Shown one piece after another: positions 6,270 to 16,133 of a DNA stretch of 64,000 bases. The stretch is from an uncultured SAR86 cluster bacterium (GTDB lineage Bacteria > Pseudomonadota > Gammaproteobacteria > Magnimaribacterales > D2472), in assembly GCA_902605165.1 (NCBI GenBank), contig CACLBJ010000005.1:1-64000 (forward strand), given 5' to 3'. The position numbers and the translations under genes are program-made. Every line of letters starts with the position of its first letter. Positions within the stretch are counted from its first letter, which is position 1. The notes under the pieces were generated by a model, which worked only from the letters and a program-made list of their open reading frames with translations, had not been told where the DNA came from and did no database searches.

Positions 6270-7953
6270 TTTTAACTCCCAAAGCAAGAGAATCCGGTCT
6301 TCTTAAATCAGAAACTCCAATAAATTCACCATCATCGATCATTATTGATTGTGTGCATGTAGCTGTATCAATGATATCAATCTTATAACCCAGATCCATT
6401 AATTCATTAATTTGGTTATAGGTTTCTTCTATATCTATATCATCAGGATACCACTGATGATGAACTCTCTTACTGTCTGTTGCTTCTTCTAAAGATTGCT
6501 CAAAATCAATAACGTTTAAAATAATTTGTAAAACAGCAGTAATAATCCTTGAACCACCAGGCGAACCAATCGCTAGAAACGGCTCATCATTATCAAAAAC
6601 TATTGTTGGCGTCATAGAGCTTAAAGGTCTTTTGGCAGGCTCTATTTCATTTGCAATACCTCCTAATAATCCAAATTGATTTGGAACACCCGGTTGTCCT
6701 GAAAAATCGTCCATTTCATTGTTCATTAAGATTCCAGTACCTTTAATCGTAACACCTGAACCAAAAGCTGAATTTATGGTGTAGGTATTAGATATAACAT
6801 TTCCAAACTTGTCAGCAATTGAGAAATGAGTCGTTTCATTCGATTCAGGATTTATATACATTCCTGGATTTATTTTTGATGAAGGTGAGACTCCTAACTC
6901 TTCAATTGAAGCAGAAATTATTTTTGCGTACTCCTTTGCTGTTATTTTAGAAATAGGTACTTCAAAAAAATCAGGATCTCCAAGATATTCTGATCTATCG
7001 GCATAGGCATATTTCATAGTTTCAGAAAGCAAAGATACATATTGATAGCTATTATGTTCATAAGAGCTTAGTTCAAAATTTTCTAAAATATTAAGCATTT
7101 GAACAAGATGTATACCGCCGGAGGAGGGAGGAGGCATGGTAACTATAGTTCTTCCTCTGTAAGTGCCTTTAATTGGATCTCTCCAAATTGATCTGTAATC
7201 TAAAAGATCTTGCTCTGTAATTAATCCACCATTTTCTTTCATATCAGCAGCGATTAAGAGAGCTGTTTCCCCAGAATAAAATCCATATAGGCCATCTTTT
7301 TGTATTCTTTTTAATGTCTTCGCCAAATCATTTTGGATTAATCTAGAATCTTTAAGATTTGGATAGTTTCTTAAAAAGATATTTCGAGTTTCATCATAAT
7401 ATGACATTTTTTCAGAATAATTATTTAGTGTCTGAGCCATATAATCTGACATAACAAAACCTCTTTCAGCCAAAATTATTGCTGGATGTATTAGGTCTGC
7501 CCAGGGCAAAGAGCCAAACCTTTGATGAACACTCCAAAAACCATGAACCGTTCCTGGAACACCAATTGCGTTATATCCAAATGTTGATTTGAGAATATCA
7601 AATTCACCATTTTCATCTAAATACATATCCCTAAAAGAGGCAGCAGGTGCTTTTTCACGATAATCAATAGCATAAGTGTCATTTGAATCTTCATCATAAA
7701 TGACCATAAATCCACCACCGCCTATATTTCCAGCTCTAGGAAGAACGACTGCTAATGCAAAACCAACTGCAATCGCGGCATCATAGGCATTACCACCTTG
7801 AGCTAATATATTTTCACCAATTTCAGTTGCTAAATAGTGCTGAGTTACAACTACTCCATCTGAAGAGATATCTGATTGAGCATAAGAAGCAATCGATTGT
7901 GATGGTATAGATATTAAGATAAGCGCAAGAAATAAGTTAAAAAAGATTCTCAT
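6262..7953 (-). CDS. ggt: Gamma-glutamyltransferase, periplasmic
   Basis: 563-residue precursor with signal peptide (ends near SIAS/YAQS). It hydrolyses or transfers the gamma-glutamyl group of glutathione and related peptides. The self-cleavage site is visible: the chain breaks before Thr374 in E-T374-T-H-F, giving large and small subunits; Thr374 then becomes the nucleophile. The oxyanion/substrate motif GSPGGSRI lies near residue 465 and the large-subunit motif PPPSSGGIHL near residue 275. Overlaps yqgE by one base (TGATG), so it is co-translated with it. In the sea this enzyme lets a cell use glutathione as sulfur, nitrogen and amino-acid source. Confidence 0.93.
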   Translation of the reverse strand: MRIFFNLFLALILISIPSQSIASYAQSDISSDGVVVTQHYLATEIGENILAQGGNAYDAAIAVGFALAVVLPRAGNIGGGGFMVIYDEDSNDTYAIDYREKAPAASFRDMYLDENGEFDILKSTFGYNAIGVPGTVHGFWSVHQRFGSLPWADLIHPAIILAERGFVMSDYMAQTLNNYSEKMSYYDETRNIFLRNYPNLKDSRLIQNDLAKTLKRIQKDGLYGFYSGETALLIAADMKENGGLITEQDLLDYRSIWRDPIKGTYRGRTIVTMPPPSSGGIHLVQMLNILENFELSSYEHNSYQYVSLLSETMKYAYADRSEYLGDPDFFEVPISKITAKEYAKIISASIEELGVSPSSKINPGMYINPESNETTHFSIADKFGNVISNTYTINSAFGSGVTIKGTGILMNNEMDDFSGQPGVPNQFGLLGGIANEIEPAKRPLSSMTPTIVFDNDEPFLAIGSPGGSRIITAVLQIILNVIDFEQSLEEATDSKRVHHQWYPDDIDIEETYNQINELMDLGYKIDIIDTATCTQSIMIDDGEFIGVSDLRRPDSLALGVKND

Positions 7954-8513
7954 CAGTGGACCTTTTTACTTTCGCCAGAGACACTCGATAGGTCATAACC
8001 TAAATCTTCAGAAACTGCCGAAATCAGATTATGCGGTGGCTCATCAAATATTAAATCAGTATTTGCATCAATGACATGCCAAGAATTATTCTTAATTTCA
8101 GATTCAAGTTGGCTTGCTGACCAGCCACAATACCCAAGAAAAAGTTTAAATTTATCAGGCCCATCATTTGTATTAACGCTATTAATTACCTCGGGAGCGC
8201 TGGTAAGAAAAAGCCTGTCAGTTAAAGGGCTAGTATTCGCATTCGAGATTGATCTATCGTTATGCAACATGAAAACTTTATCTAAATCTACCGGACCCCC
8301 TCTCATAAGTCTTTCAAAACTAGTTATTTGATTATTCGACTTGTTGCCTGTTGATGATAAGAATTTTGAGACTGTAAAATCAGTGGGTTGATTTACGATA
8401 AAACCAAAAGCACCATTACTATCGTGTTCGCACAAATAGATCAAAGTATTTGAAAAAAAGTCACCAGGCACTTTCTCTATAAAATATAGAAATTTATTTT
8501 TAAAGGATTTCAT
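7953..8513 (-). CDS. yqgE: YqgE/AlgH family protein (UPF0301)
   Basis: 186 residues with the family hallmarks: an N-terminal PGDFFSNTLIYLCEHD, GAFGFIVNQP, RGGPVDLDKVFMLH, and FLGYCGWSASQLESEI near residue 130, followed by the acidic W-H-V-I-D segment. Cytosolic protein of uncertain function; AlgH was named as a regulator in Pseudomonas. Usually beside ruvX (yqgF) in gammaproteobacteria; here instead it sits between an acyl-CoA ligase and ggt, joined by one-base overlaps on both sides. Confidence 0.92.
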   Translation of the reverse strand: MKSFKNKFLYFIEKVPGDFFSNTLIYLCEHDSNGAFGFIVNQPTDFTVSKFLSSTGNKSNNQITSFERLMRGGPVDLDKVFMLHNDRSISNANTSPLTDRLFLTSAPEVINSVNTNDGPDKFKLFLGYCGWSASQLESEIKNNSWHVIDANTDLIFDEPPHNLISAVSEDLGYDLSSVSGESKKVH

Positions 8514-10141
8514 TAAGATAGCTTATCTACAGCTTCTGCTTTTGCCCATTTATAGTTTGCTTTTCCATTTGGAGCTCTTTTTACTTCATCAACAAACAAG
8601 ATATTTTTGGGAGCTTTATACCCGGAAATCTTAGTTTTTGTAAAATCAGTTAAATCCTGCTTTGAAATATCAGAATTCTTGTTCAACGAAACAACAGCAA
8701 CCACTCTCTGACCAAATTTTGCATCATCTAAACCAACAACTAGACAGTCGTAAACACTTTCACTTAATTTAATAGCTTCTTCAACTTCTTCAGGATAGAC
8801 TTTTTCACCGGCAGTGTTAATGCAATTGCTTCCTCTGCCCAGAAGATTAATACTTCCATCTTCATTGATTGTTGCATAATCACCCGGGAAGCTGTACCGA
8901 ACACCATTGAATTCCTTGAAAGTTTCAGCTGATTTAACAGGGTCTTTATAATATCCTTCGGGAACTAATCCACTTGTTCCAATTTTACCCATAACTCCAG
9001 AACCTGGTTCAACTTCTTCACCATCATCAGAAATTATGACCGTCCCTGGATTTAGTCTAAATTTAGCAGTTTCTGTTGGCATTGCTCTAGATGTTATTGA
9101 TGCGCCCATACCGCCTTCTGTAGAACCCATAGTATCCATTAACATCATGTCATGATGTTCAAGAAGCGCTTTCTTGACTTCACTGCTCCACATTACTCCA
9201 GATGAAATTATTAACATTACAGAGGAAATATCATATGGTTTACCGGCTTCTTTAGCTTTATTGAGGGACTCTAACATTGGCTTAGCAAAAGCATCACCAA
9301 CAATTACAATACTAGAAATCTTAGATCTTTCTACCTCTTCCCATAACTTATCAGCATCAAAACTTAAATTAGGAACAGATACTACACACCCACCAGTTAA
9401 CATTGGTAGGAAAGCTCCCAACCACATACCAGTTCCATGCATTAAAGGACAAGCAACTAGAGATTTTGGAAGCATATTTGCTTCTTTGATTTGCGCAACG
9501 TATTGGGGCAATTGATCAATGTCATCAGGCATCTCGAAACCCATTGCTTTAAGGGTCTTCAACATACTTGTTACGAAACCACCTTGCTTATACATAACAC
9601 CTTTAGGCATTCCAGTTGTACCACCTGTATACAACATATAAATTTCTTCTTCCGATCTGTCTTGAGGTGGAAGTGGGTCAAACTCTTTAATTATTTCATT
9701 AAAGAACACAGCATTATCATTCAAAGCTTCAGTTCCATCATCAATTTGAACGTAAGCTTTCACGTTAGGAAGCTTATCTTTAATTAAATCAATTTGTGAT
9801 GAGTAACAGCCATGAAAAAAAACTGCTTCAGCATCTGAGTTATCTAAAAGATAAACAAGCTCATCTTCTTTATACCTATAGTTAACATTGATGGGACAAC
9901 CACCCATTTTGAAAACACCAAATTGAGCAATAAGAAACTCATTGCAATTATGTAAATATATTCCTACTTTTGAATCTTGTTTAAGTCCTTTCTCTTGAAG
10001 GAAATTAGCAATCTTTGACGCCTGTGATTCATATTCTGACCAAGAGACAACTTGTGAATCATTAATGAGTGCTGGAGAGTCACCAACAAGGTTTGCATTT
10101 GACTCCCAAATCTTTGCAAAATGTAATTTTCCAGAACTCAT
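8513..10141 (-). CDS. AMP-forming acyl-CoA synthetase
   Basis: 542-residue adenylate-forming enzyme activating a carboxylic acid to its CoA thioester. A3 motif YTGGTTGMPKG near residue 170 binds ATP phosphates; DTMGSTEGG is the A5 motif; FPGDYATINEDG and LLGRGSNCINTAGEKVYPEEVEEA carry the A7/A8 hinge; the C-terminal lysine is in PNGKANYKWA. The AINDSQVVSW and MPDDIDQLPQ features resemble FadD3/steroid-side-chain or medium-chain ligases, but the substrate cannot be read from sequence. First gene of a minus-strand operon (ligase-yqgE-ggt-small ORF-gspO), divergent from another ligase. Confidence 0.88.
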   Translation of the reverse strand: MSSGKLHFAKIWESNANLVGDSPALINDSQVVSWSEYESQASKIANFLQEKGLKQDSKVGIYLHNCNEFLIAQFGVFKMGGCPINVNYRYKEDELVYLLDNSDAEAVFFHGCYSSQIDLIKDKLPNVKAYVQIDDGTEALNDNAVFFNEIIKEFDPLPPQDRSEEEIYMLYTGGTTGMPKGVMYKQGGFVTSMLKTLKAMGFEMPDDIDQLPQYVAQIKEANMLPKSLVACPLMHGTGMWLGAFLPMLTGGCVVSVPNLSFDADKLWEEVERSKISSIVIVGDAFAKPMLESLNKAKEAGKPYDISSVMLIISSGVMWSSEVKKALLEHHDMMLMDTMGSTEGGMGASITSRAMPTETAKFRLNPGTVIISDDGEEVEPGSGVMGKIGTSGLVPEGYYKDPVKSAETFKEFNGVRYSFPGDYATINEDGSINLLGRGSNCINTAGEKVYPEEVEEAIKLSESVYDCLVVGLDDAKFGQRVVAVVSLNKNSDISKQDLTDFTKTKISGYKAPKNILFVDEVKRAPNGKANYKWAKAEAVDKLS

Positions 10142-10219
10142 AACTTTTACTATTAAAACATAATATTATTTTCCACAAAAGCATAGTAGAATTTAAGATC
10201 ATCTAGGGGGGGATATTTT

Positions 10220-11896
10220 ATGACAGATGCATACTCAGAGGCAGTAAAAAAGTACACAGAGCCTGGTCAAATTTTTGAGTTCAAAGAAGTTACTAATGAC
10301 AAGGGCATAACTTACCGAGAATTTTGTAATCCAGCAATACCAGAAAATTTAAGAAAGTTTTTTGATTTTGGATTACTGCATCCTGACAAAGATTGGCTTG
10401 TCTATGAAGATGAGCGGTATGAATACAAAGAAATATATGATAAATCAGCAAAGCTTGCCAATGCATTAGTTGCTGCTGGGATACAAAAAGGAGACAGAGT
10501 TGCAGTTTGTATGGTCAATTCTCCTGAATACATTATAGCTATGATGGGTATTATTGGAATTGGAGCTGTAGCAGTCCCTTTAAACTCTTGGTGGGTTCCA
10601 AAAGAAGTAACATATGGTCTACAAAATAGTGAGGCAAAGCTACTAATTGCAGATGATAAAAGACTGGCAGGTCTAGATGATCTTGATTTAATAAAAGTTT
10701 CAGTCAGATCAGAGTCTAATGACCATCAAGACTTCTATGATTTTTTTAAGGATCAAAGTGATTCATGGCCAGAAGTTGATATTTCTGGTGAAGACAATGC
10801 AACTATATTTTATACATCAGGGTCTACCGGCAATCCTAAGGGTGTTTTATTAACTCATAAAAGTATGATTTCAGGTTTCTTTTCATGGCTATGTATTTCT
10901 CAGATAAGAGTTGAGTTATATGGTGATGGATTGGATGTTAATAGTGGCAAGCAACTATCAATTCTTCATTGTGTTCCCTTATTTCATGTAACCGGGAGTC
11001 ATGTTGGTTTCTTTATGTCGATTCCGGTTGGTAGAAAGATTGTTATGATGAAAAAATGGGATGCAAAAGAAGCACTTGAGCTTCTTGAAAAAGAAAAAAT
11101 AACAAATATCACAGGTGTACCGACGCAAACTTGGGAGCTTCTAAATCATCCTGATAGAGACAAATATGATCTAAGTAACCTTGAAGATTTATCAGGAGGA
11201 GGTGCTGCAAGACCTCCAGAGCATGTGAAACAACTTGATGAAGCTTTTAAGGCAAGACCCTCCATCGGATATGGATTAACAGAAACCAATGCAATCGGAA
11301 CTATAGGTGGCGGTGATGAATATCTTCAAAATCCTGCTAGCTGCGGCAGAGTTGTACCTCCATTAACCGATATAGATATTATTGACTCTAATTGGAACTC
11401 ATTACCTGAAGGAGAAGTTGGAGAAATTGTTATCAAAAGCCCAGCAAACATGGCTGGCTATTGGAAAAATGAGGAAGCAACAAATGAAGTTCTCAATGAT
11501 AAGGGATGGTTTAAGTCTGGTGATTTAGGATATTTTGATGGTCCATTTCTGCACATAGTTGATAGAGTCAAGGATCTAGTTATCAGAGGCGGAGAAAATA
11601 TTTCATGTATTGAGGTAGAAGCAGCAATATATGAGCATGAATCTGTATCGGAGGTTTGTGTTTTTGGGATACCTGAAGAGCGACTCGGTGAAAAACTCTG
11701 TGCTGCAATTCATCTAAAAGACTCTAAAAACTTAAATGAAGATGAGCTAAATTCTTTCTTAGCTGAGAGGTTGGCAAAATTTAAGATCCCTGCATTTGTA
11801 GTTTTTGAAGACAACCCATTACCGCGAGTAGGCTCTGGTAAATTTTCAAAAACGCAATTACGTGAAATGTTTGTGAATTATGAAAAAGAGCTTTAA
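10220..11896 (+). CDS. AMP-forming acyl-CoA synthetase, class I
   Basis: 558 residues. Motifs: IFYTSGSTGNPKG (A3, near residue 200), YGLTETNAIGT (A5), FKSGDLGYFD (A7), DRVKDLVIRGGENISCIEVE (A8) and PRVGSGKFSK with the catalytic lysine (A10). An unusual N-terminal extension of about 40 residues precedes the first conserved block. A strong GGGGGG ribosome site lies about 9 bases before the ATG. Divergent from the ligase at 8513-10141 with a 78-base spacer that must hold both promoters. Probably fatty- or aromatic-acid activation; it is not obviously a duplicate of its neighbour. Confidence 0.88.
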   Translation: MTDAYSEAVKKYTEPGQIFEFKEVTNDKGITYREFCNPAIPENLRKFFDFGLLHPDKDWLVYEDERYEYKEIYDKSAKLANALVAAGIQKGDRVAVCMVNSPEYIIAMMGIIGIGAVAVPLNSWWVPKEVTYGLQNSEAKLLIADDKRLAGLDDLDLIKVSVRSESNDHQDFYDFFKDQSDSWPEVDISGEDNATIFYTSGSTGNPKGVLLTHKSMISGFFSWLCISQIRVELYGDGLDVNSGKQLSILHCVPLFHVTGSHVGFFMSIPVGRKIVMMKKWDAKEALELLEKEKITNITGVPTQTWELLNHPDRDKYDLSNLEDLSGGGAARPPEHVKQLDEAFKARPSIGYGLTETNAIGTIGGGDEYLQNPASCGRVVPPLTDIDIIDSNWNSLPEGEVGEIVIKSPANMAGYWKNEEATNEVLNDKGWFKSGDLGYFDGPFLHIVDRVKDLVIRGGENISCIEVEAAIYEHESVSEVCVFGIPEERLGEKLCAAIHLKDSKNLNEDELNSFLAERLAKFKIPAFVVFEDNPLPRVGSGKFSKTQLREMFVNYEKEL

Positions 11897-11934
11897 ATTT
11901 TTTCTTTATAATGTATAAATACTAAATAGTAATC

Positions 11935-12630
11935 ATGTCGCATCATATTTTAGTAGTAGAAGACGAACCAGATATAAACAAAACCGTTTCTTATAATTTA
12001 GCTAATGAAGGTTTTCACCCCGTAAGTGCTCTCAATCTTCAAGAAGCTGATGATCAACTTTCATCAAATAACATATCTCTAATAATTCTTGATTTAATGC
12101 TTCCTGATGGTTCGGGATTAGACTTTTGTAAAACCATCAAGTCATCAAATATGTATAAAAATATTCCTGTAATAATTGTTACAGCAAAGGGAGATGAGGT
12201 TGATAAAGTGGTTGGTTTTGAGCTTGGCGCTGATGATTATGTCACAAAACCTTTTAGCGTAAGAGAGCTTATGTTGCGGATCAAAGCCATATTAAAAAGA
12301 AATGTGAAGGAAGGAACCTCAAAGTCCAGTTCAGTCATTGCTTTTGATGGCTTGAATATTAATGACGACTCTCATGAGGTTTTTATTAATGGTGTTGAGA
12401 TAAATTTAACTGCCTTGGAATTTAAACTTCTAAAGCATCTAGTTGATAGAAGAGGTAGGGTTCAAACACGTGACCAGCTTTTAGAAGAAGTTTGGGGATA
12501 CTCATCTCATGTTACTACCAGAACCGTTGATACTCACGTTAAAAGATTAAGAGAAAAGCTTAAAGAAATGGGTAAACATATCCAAACAATTAGAGGTGTT
12601 GGATATAGGTTTTCTAGGTCTTCTGAATAG
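11935..12630 (+). CDS. phoB: Phosphate-regulon response regulator PhoB
   Basis: 231-residue OmpR/PhoB-type regulator. Receiver domain: acidic pocket Glu9-Asp10, phospho-acceptor Asp53 in ILDLMLPDGSG, Thr in VTAKG and Lys in YVTKPFS. The C-terminal winged helix includes LTALEFKLLKHL and the recognition region TTRTVDTHVKRLREKL. Lies 6 bases before the kinase gene, the phoB-phoR order. A Pho-box-like repeat in front of the PiT permease gene at 23.2 kb supports assignment to phosphate control; the length and order also fit PhoP-type regulators, which remains the alternative. Confidence 0.85.
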   Translation: MSHHILVVEDEPDINKTVSYNLANEGFHPVSALNLQEADDQLSSNNISLIILDLMLPDGSGLDFCKTIKSSNMYKNIPVIIVTAKGDEVDKVVGFELGADDYVTKPFSVRELMLRIKAILKRNVKEGTSKSSSVIAFDGLNINDDSHEVFINGVEINLTALEFKLLKHLVDRRGRVQTRDQLLEEVWGYSSHVTTRTVDTHVKRLREKLKEMGKHIQTIRGVGYRFSRSSE

Positions 12631-12636
12631 AAGCTA

Positions 12637-13845
12637 ATGTTTTCTTTTCTCAGAATCTTCACTGTTTTCTTAGTTTCATTTGTATCGTTCTTTTTAATTC
12701 TGAACAACTTTGTTGGAGCTTACAGTTCTAATTTTGAAATAAGCATCACAATTATTTTATTTTCATTATTTTCATCACTCGTTGTTTGGAGGATTAATCG
12801 CAAAAGAATTAAATTGATTGCAAAACAAACAGATTCTTTTGGAAGTGTTTTAGATAACTTGGGAGAGGGTGTTCTGCTAGCTAGCACATCTGGTGATATT
12901 GCATATGCAAATGAAAGCATGCAAAGGATACTTGAGCTTAAAACTCTTAAAAATAAAAATATTAATGATTTAAAAATAAATGCGTTAAAGAATATGTTCA
13001 AAAATGCTTTAAAAGATGGCTTATTCCAATATGAATTTCAGATGCAAGGTAAAAGTTCAAATCCTAAATGGTTGCTTGGATCTATAAATAGATCAAAAAC
13101 AGCAAATGAAATCATTCTTGTTATTAATGATGTTACTGAATTAAGGGCAAATGCTTCTATGAGAAGAGACTTTATTTCGAATTTATCGCACGAATTAAGA
13201 ACTCCCGTTAGTGTTATTTCTGCAAATGCTGAAACTTTGGTGGGAGGGGCTATTGATAATAAGAAGGATGCAAAAACCTTCTCTAAAGCTATCCTTCATA
13301 ACGCAGAGAGGATCTCAGGTTTGGTAAGTGATTTAATAGACTTATCAAGGATAGATTATGGCGAGATTCATTTAGATCTTAGTGAATTAAATGTGTGTGA
13401 TGTTGTGAAAATTGTTAAAGATTCACAATACAGTTCTGCCAAAAGAAAAGGAATAAATATCAATTTCATAGAGAAACAACTACCCAATGTTCTAGCTGAC
13501 AGAGCTGCTGTTGAAAGAATCATCACGAATCTTTTAGATAATGCTATTAAATATACTAAAGCTAATGATGAAGGTGAGGTTGAGATTGAAGTAAAGAAAG
13601 AGAAGAAGTTCATTAAAGTTTTAGTTAAAGATCTTGGCATAGGGATACATAGTTCTGATCAAGAGCTAGTTTTTAAGCGATTCTATCGAACACCAGATGC
13701 AAGGGCTAGCCAAAAAACTGGAAGCGGTCTTGGGCTTGCAATTGTAAAAAATCTCACGATAAGCCTTGGTGGTCAAGTTGGTGTCATGAAAAATATGCAT
13801 AAAGGCAGCACCTTTTGGTTTACACTCCCCATTTACAATTCCTAA
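12637..13845 (+). CDS. phoR: Phosphate-regulon sensor histidine kinase PhoR
   Basis: 402 residues. Two membrane helices at the N-terminus (about 5-50) with almost no periplasmic loop, then a PAS domain (LDNLGEGVLLASTSGDI), then HisKA with phospho-acceptor His185 in NLSHELRTPVSV, then the ATPase core: N box NLLDNAIKYT, G1 DLGIGI, F box FKRFYR, G2 GSGLGLAIVK. The absent sensory periplasmic domain plus PAS is typical of PhoR, which senses through the Pst/PhoU system rather than directly. No pst or phoU genes occur within this window. Confidence 0.87.
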   Translation: MFSFLRIFTVFLVSFVSFFLILNNFVGAYSSNFEISITIILFSLFSSLVVWRINRKRIKLIAKQTDSFGSVLDNLGEGVLLASTSGDIAYANESMQRILELKTLKNKNINDLKINALKNMFKNALKDGLFQYEFQMQGKSSNPKWLLGSINRSKTANEIILVINDVTELRANASMRRDFISNLSHELRTPVSVISANAETLVGGAIDNKKDAKTFSKAILHNAERISGLVSDLIDLSRIDYGEIHLDLSELNVCDVVKIVKDSQYSSAKRKGININFIEKQLPNVLADRAAVERIITNLLDNAIKYTKANDEGEVEIEVKKEKKFIKVLVKDLGIGIHSSDQELVFKRFYRTPDARASQKTGSGLGLAIVKNLTISLGGQVGVMKNMHKGSTFWFTLPIYNS

Positions 13846-13909
13846 CTTAAGCTAGTTGTTTAAAGTATATTCCTTTTAAATAAGCTAAAATACTCAGTTC
13901 GTTTTTAAT

Positions 13910-14293
13910 ATGAGTAAAGTAAATCTAAAATATGTGTTCTACTTTTTAGTGATATCACTATCAACATATCTTCTTGTAAACACTTTAATTTTGAATAGTT
14001 CTAATAAAATAGAGGACTTTTCTGTAATTCGACCTATTAATGTTCAAAATAGTTCTATACAAGGCGATATCTCTAATACACCTCCTGCAAGCTTTAACTA
14101 TGAGTTATCCGCTGTAAGACTGGGTGACGAAAATACATCAGTGATTGTTAAAAAAGGTGGCAAAGAATACGTAGTTCAGATTAATGAGTTATTAGAAAAT
14201 AAATATAAATTAATAAAAGTAGATAAAAGTGTAATAATTTTTGAATTTCAAGGTAAAAAATTTACAATAAATAATAGGTTTAGTAATGAATAA
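13910..14293 (+). CDS. gspC: Type II secretion protein GspC, minimal form
   Basis: 127 residues: short cytoplasmic start, one membrane helix (about 8-28), a spacer, then a small periplasmic domain (YELSAVRLGDENTSVIVKKG... VIIFEFQGKKFTI) with the alternating-strand pattern of the GspC homology region that contacts the secretin N0 domain. There is no PDZ or coiled-coil domain after it, whereas classic GspC proteins run to 270-300 residues. Position as first gene before gspD, with an 8-nt overlap, supports the call. A TAAAAT at 13886-13891 may be a -10 for the operon. Confidence 0.75.
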   Translation: MSKVNLKYVFYFLVISLSTYLLVNTLILNSSNKIEDFSVIRPINVQNSSIQGDISNTPPASFNYELSAVRLGDENTSVIVKKGGKEYVVQINELLENKYKLIKVDKSVIIFEFQGKKFTINNRFSNE

Positions 14294-16133
14294 CTTTTTT
14301 AAAAAATCTTTATTAGTGACGACATTATGCGCATTTTTCATTGTGCATGCGCAAGAAACTTTTATTCTTAATTATGAAGATGTCGATATTAAAAAAGTAA
14401 CTCAAGATATAGCTAATTTTTCAAAGAAAACTATTATTCTTGATCCAAGAGTAAAAGGGAAAGTCACAATCTTTTCCAACTCATTACTATCCTCTGATGA
14501 AGTTTGGGATGTTTATTTACGGACAATACAAGTTAATGGCTTTAGCGCCCTCAATGATGAAAATTTTGTTAGGATTGTTCCTGAAAATGAAGCTACGAGA
14601 GATCAAAACTCTGGAGAATCCGGTGGAGAATTTATTACAAGAGTTATCGAGCTTAAAAATAGATCTTCAGTAGAGCTTTTACCACTTATTAAACCAATCG
14701 CAGGCAGACAAGCGAATGTTTCAAGTATTGCATCAATTAACTCTTTGATTATCGTTGATAGAAAAAGCAATGTTGAAAGAATAACGGAAGTAGTTAAATC
14801 ATTAGATGAAGATAATACTGCAAGTGTTACTATTGTTGACTTAAAGAATTTATCATCAGTTGAAGCAGTTAGAATCCTTGAGAAGTTAAAATCTCAAAAT
14901 AATCCTACAATAAATAACTTTGTTGCCATTTCTTTTAGTGCATCAAACTCTGTAATAGTATCTGCCAACTCAATAACTACAAACATAATTAAAGAAACAC
15001 TGCAGCAATTAGATGCTGACGCAATTAGTGAAGGCTCAGTTGCTGTTATATACCTTAAATATGCAAATGCTGAGGAGGTTGCTGGAATAGTAAGCTCCAT
15101 AGCTTCAAGATTTATTTCTTCAGAATCAGAAAAGCCAATCGTTACATATCATGCACCAACAAATTCAGTTGTTGTGTCCAGTGATGAATCTAATATAGCA
15201 ACCATAAAAAATCTTATATCTAAGCTTGATATTAGAAGGGCTCAAGTATTAGTAGAAGCTATAGTAGTTGAGCTTTCAGAAACAGCAGCAAGAAGTTTAG
15301 GTGTAGAAACTATTTTTGCCGGTGCAGAGGATGGAGAAATACCTATTGGGATTACTAGATTCCAAAATGGAACAGGACCTGATCTGCTAGGCTTAACAGG
15401 GTCTGCGATTGAATCTGGGGATAATGCTAACTTTTCAAATATTGCAGCTAATTCGCTTTTAAACTCTCAGGGCATAATTGCAGGTATTGGAAGAATATCA
15501 GAGGATGATGACAGTATGATAGCGATAATTAATGCTATAGATGCAGATAAGAATTCTAATATTTTAACTACCACATCACTGCTAGCAATGGATAATGAGG
15601 AAGCTTCTACAGTTATTGGTCAAGAAATTCCCATTACAACAGGTGAAAGTTTAGGTTCAAATAATACAAATCCTTTCAGGACAACCTCAAGAGAGGAGGT
15701 TGGTATAAAACTTTCAATAAAGCCACAAATTAATGAAGGAAATTCAGTTATTTTAGAGATAAAACAGGAGGTTTCTGGTGTTGCTGGTCCTCTGACTGGG
15801 ACTACTGATTTAATTACAAACAAAAGAACAATAGAAACAACTGTTTTAGTAGACAACAATCAAATTATTGTATTGGGTGGATTAGTTGATGAAGATATAC
15901 AGGAAGATATTCAGAGAGTACCTGTCCTTGGCTCAATTCCAATTCTTGGCAAACTATTTCAATCATCTAGTGAGTCAAAAGTTAAAAAGAATTTAATGGT
16001 TTTTTTAAGACCTAAGATTTTAGTTGACTCGGAATCGGTTTCTCAGATTTCGACTGAAAAGTATAATTTTATTAAAGCAGAACAGTTACTCAAGCAACAA
16101 TCTAAGCTAATAGACCTCACAGAAGATAAATAG
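14286..16133 (+). CDS. gspD: Type II secretion outer-membrane secretin GspD
   Basis: 615-residue secretin precursor with signal peptide (ends VHAQ/ETF). Order of domains: N0 (LNYEDVDIKKVTQDIANFSKKTII), N1-N3 repeats (ELKNRSSVELLPLIKPI; VDLKNLSSVEAVRILEKL; IYLKYANAEEVAGIVSSI), then the C-terminal barrel with TTTSLLAMDNEEASTVIGQEIP and the signature VLVDNNQIIVLGGLVDED...PVLGSIPILGKLF. It forms the multimeric outer-membrane gate for folded exoproteins. The S-domain for pilotin binding is short, and no pilotin gene is seen nearby. Followed directly (0 nt) by gspE. Confidence 0.96.
   Translation: MNNFFKKSLLVTTLCAFFIVHAQETFILNYEDVDIKKVTQDIANFSKKTIILDPRVKGKVTIFSNSLLSSDEVWDVYLRTIQVNGFSALNDENFVRIVPENEATRDQNSGESGGEFITRVIELKNRSSVELLPLIKPIAGRQANVSSIASINSLIIVDRKSNVERITEVVKSLDEDNTASVTIVDLKNLSSVEAVRILEKLKSQNNPTINNFVAISFSASNSVIVSANSITTNIIKETLQQLDADAISEGSVAVIYLKYANAEEVAGIVSSIASRFISSESEKPIVTYHAPTNSVVVSSDESNIATIKNLISKLDIRRAQVLVEAIVVELSETAARSLGVETIFAGAEDGEIPIGITRFQNGTGPDLLGLTGSAIESGDNANFSNIAANSLLNSQGIIAGIGRISEDDDSMIAIINAIDADKNSNILTTTSLLAMDNEEASTVIGQEIPITTGESLGSNNTNPFRTTSREEVGIKLSIKPQINEGNSVILEIKQEVSGVAGPLTGTTDLITNKRTIETTVLVDNNQIIVLGGLVDEDIQEDIQRVPVLGSIPILGKLFQSSSESKVKKNLMVFLRPKILVDSESVSQISTEKYNFIKAEQLLKQQSKLIDLTEDK

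Noticed and set aside
11935-13845. PhoP-PhoQ instead of PhoB-PhoR
   Set aside because: The kinase lacks a periplasmic sensor domain and carries a PAS domain, and a Pho-box-like promoter is nearby; PhoB-PhoR fits better.
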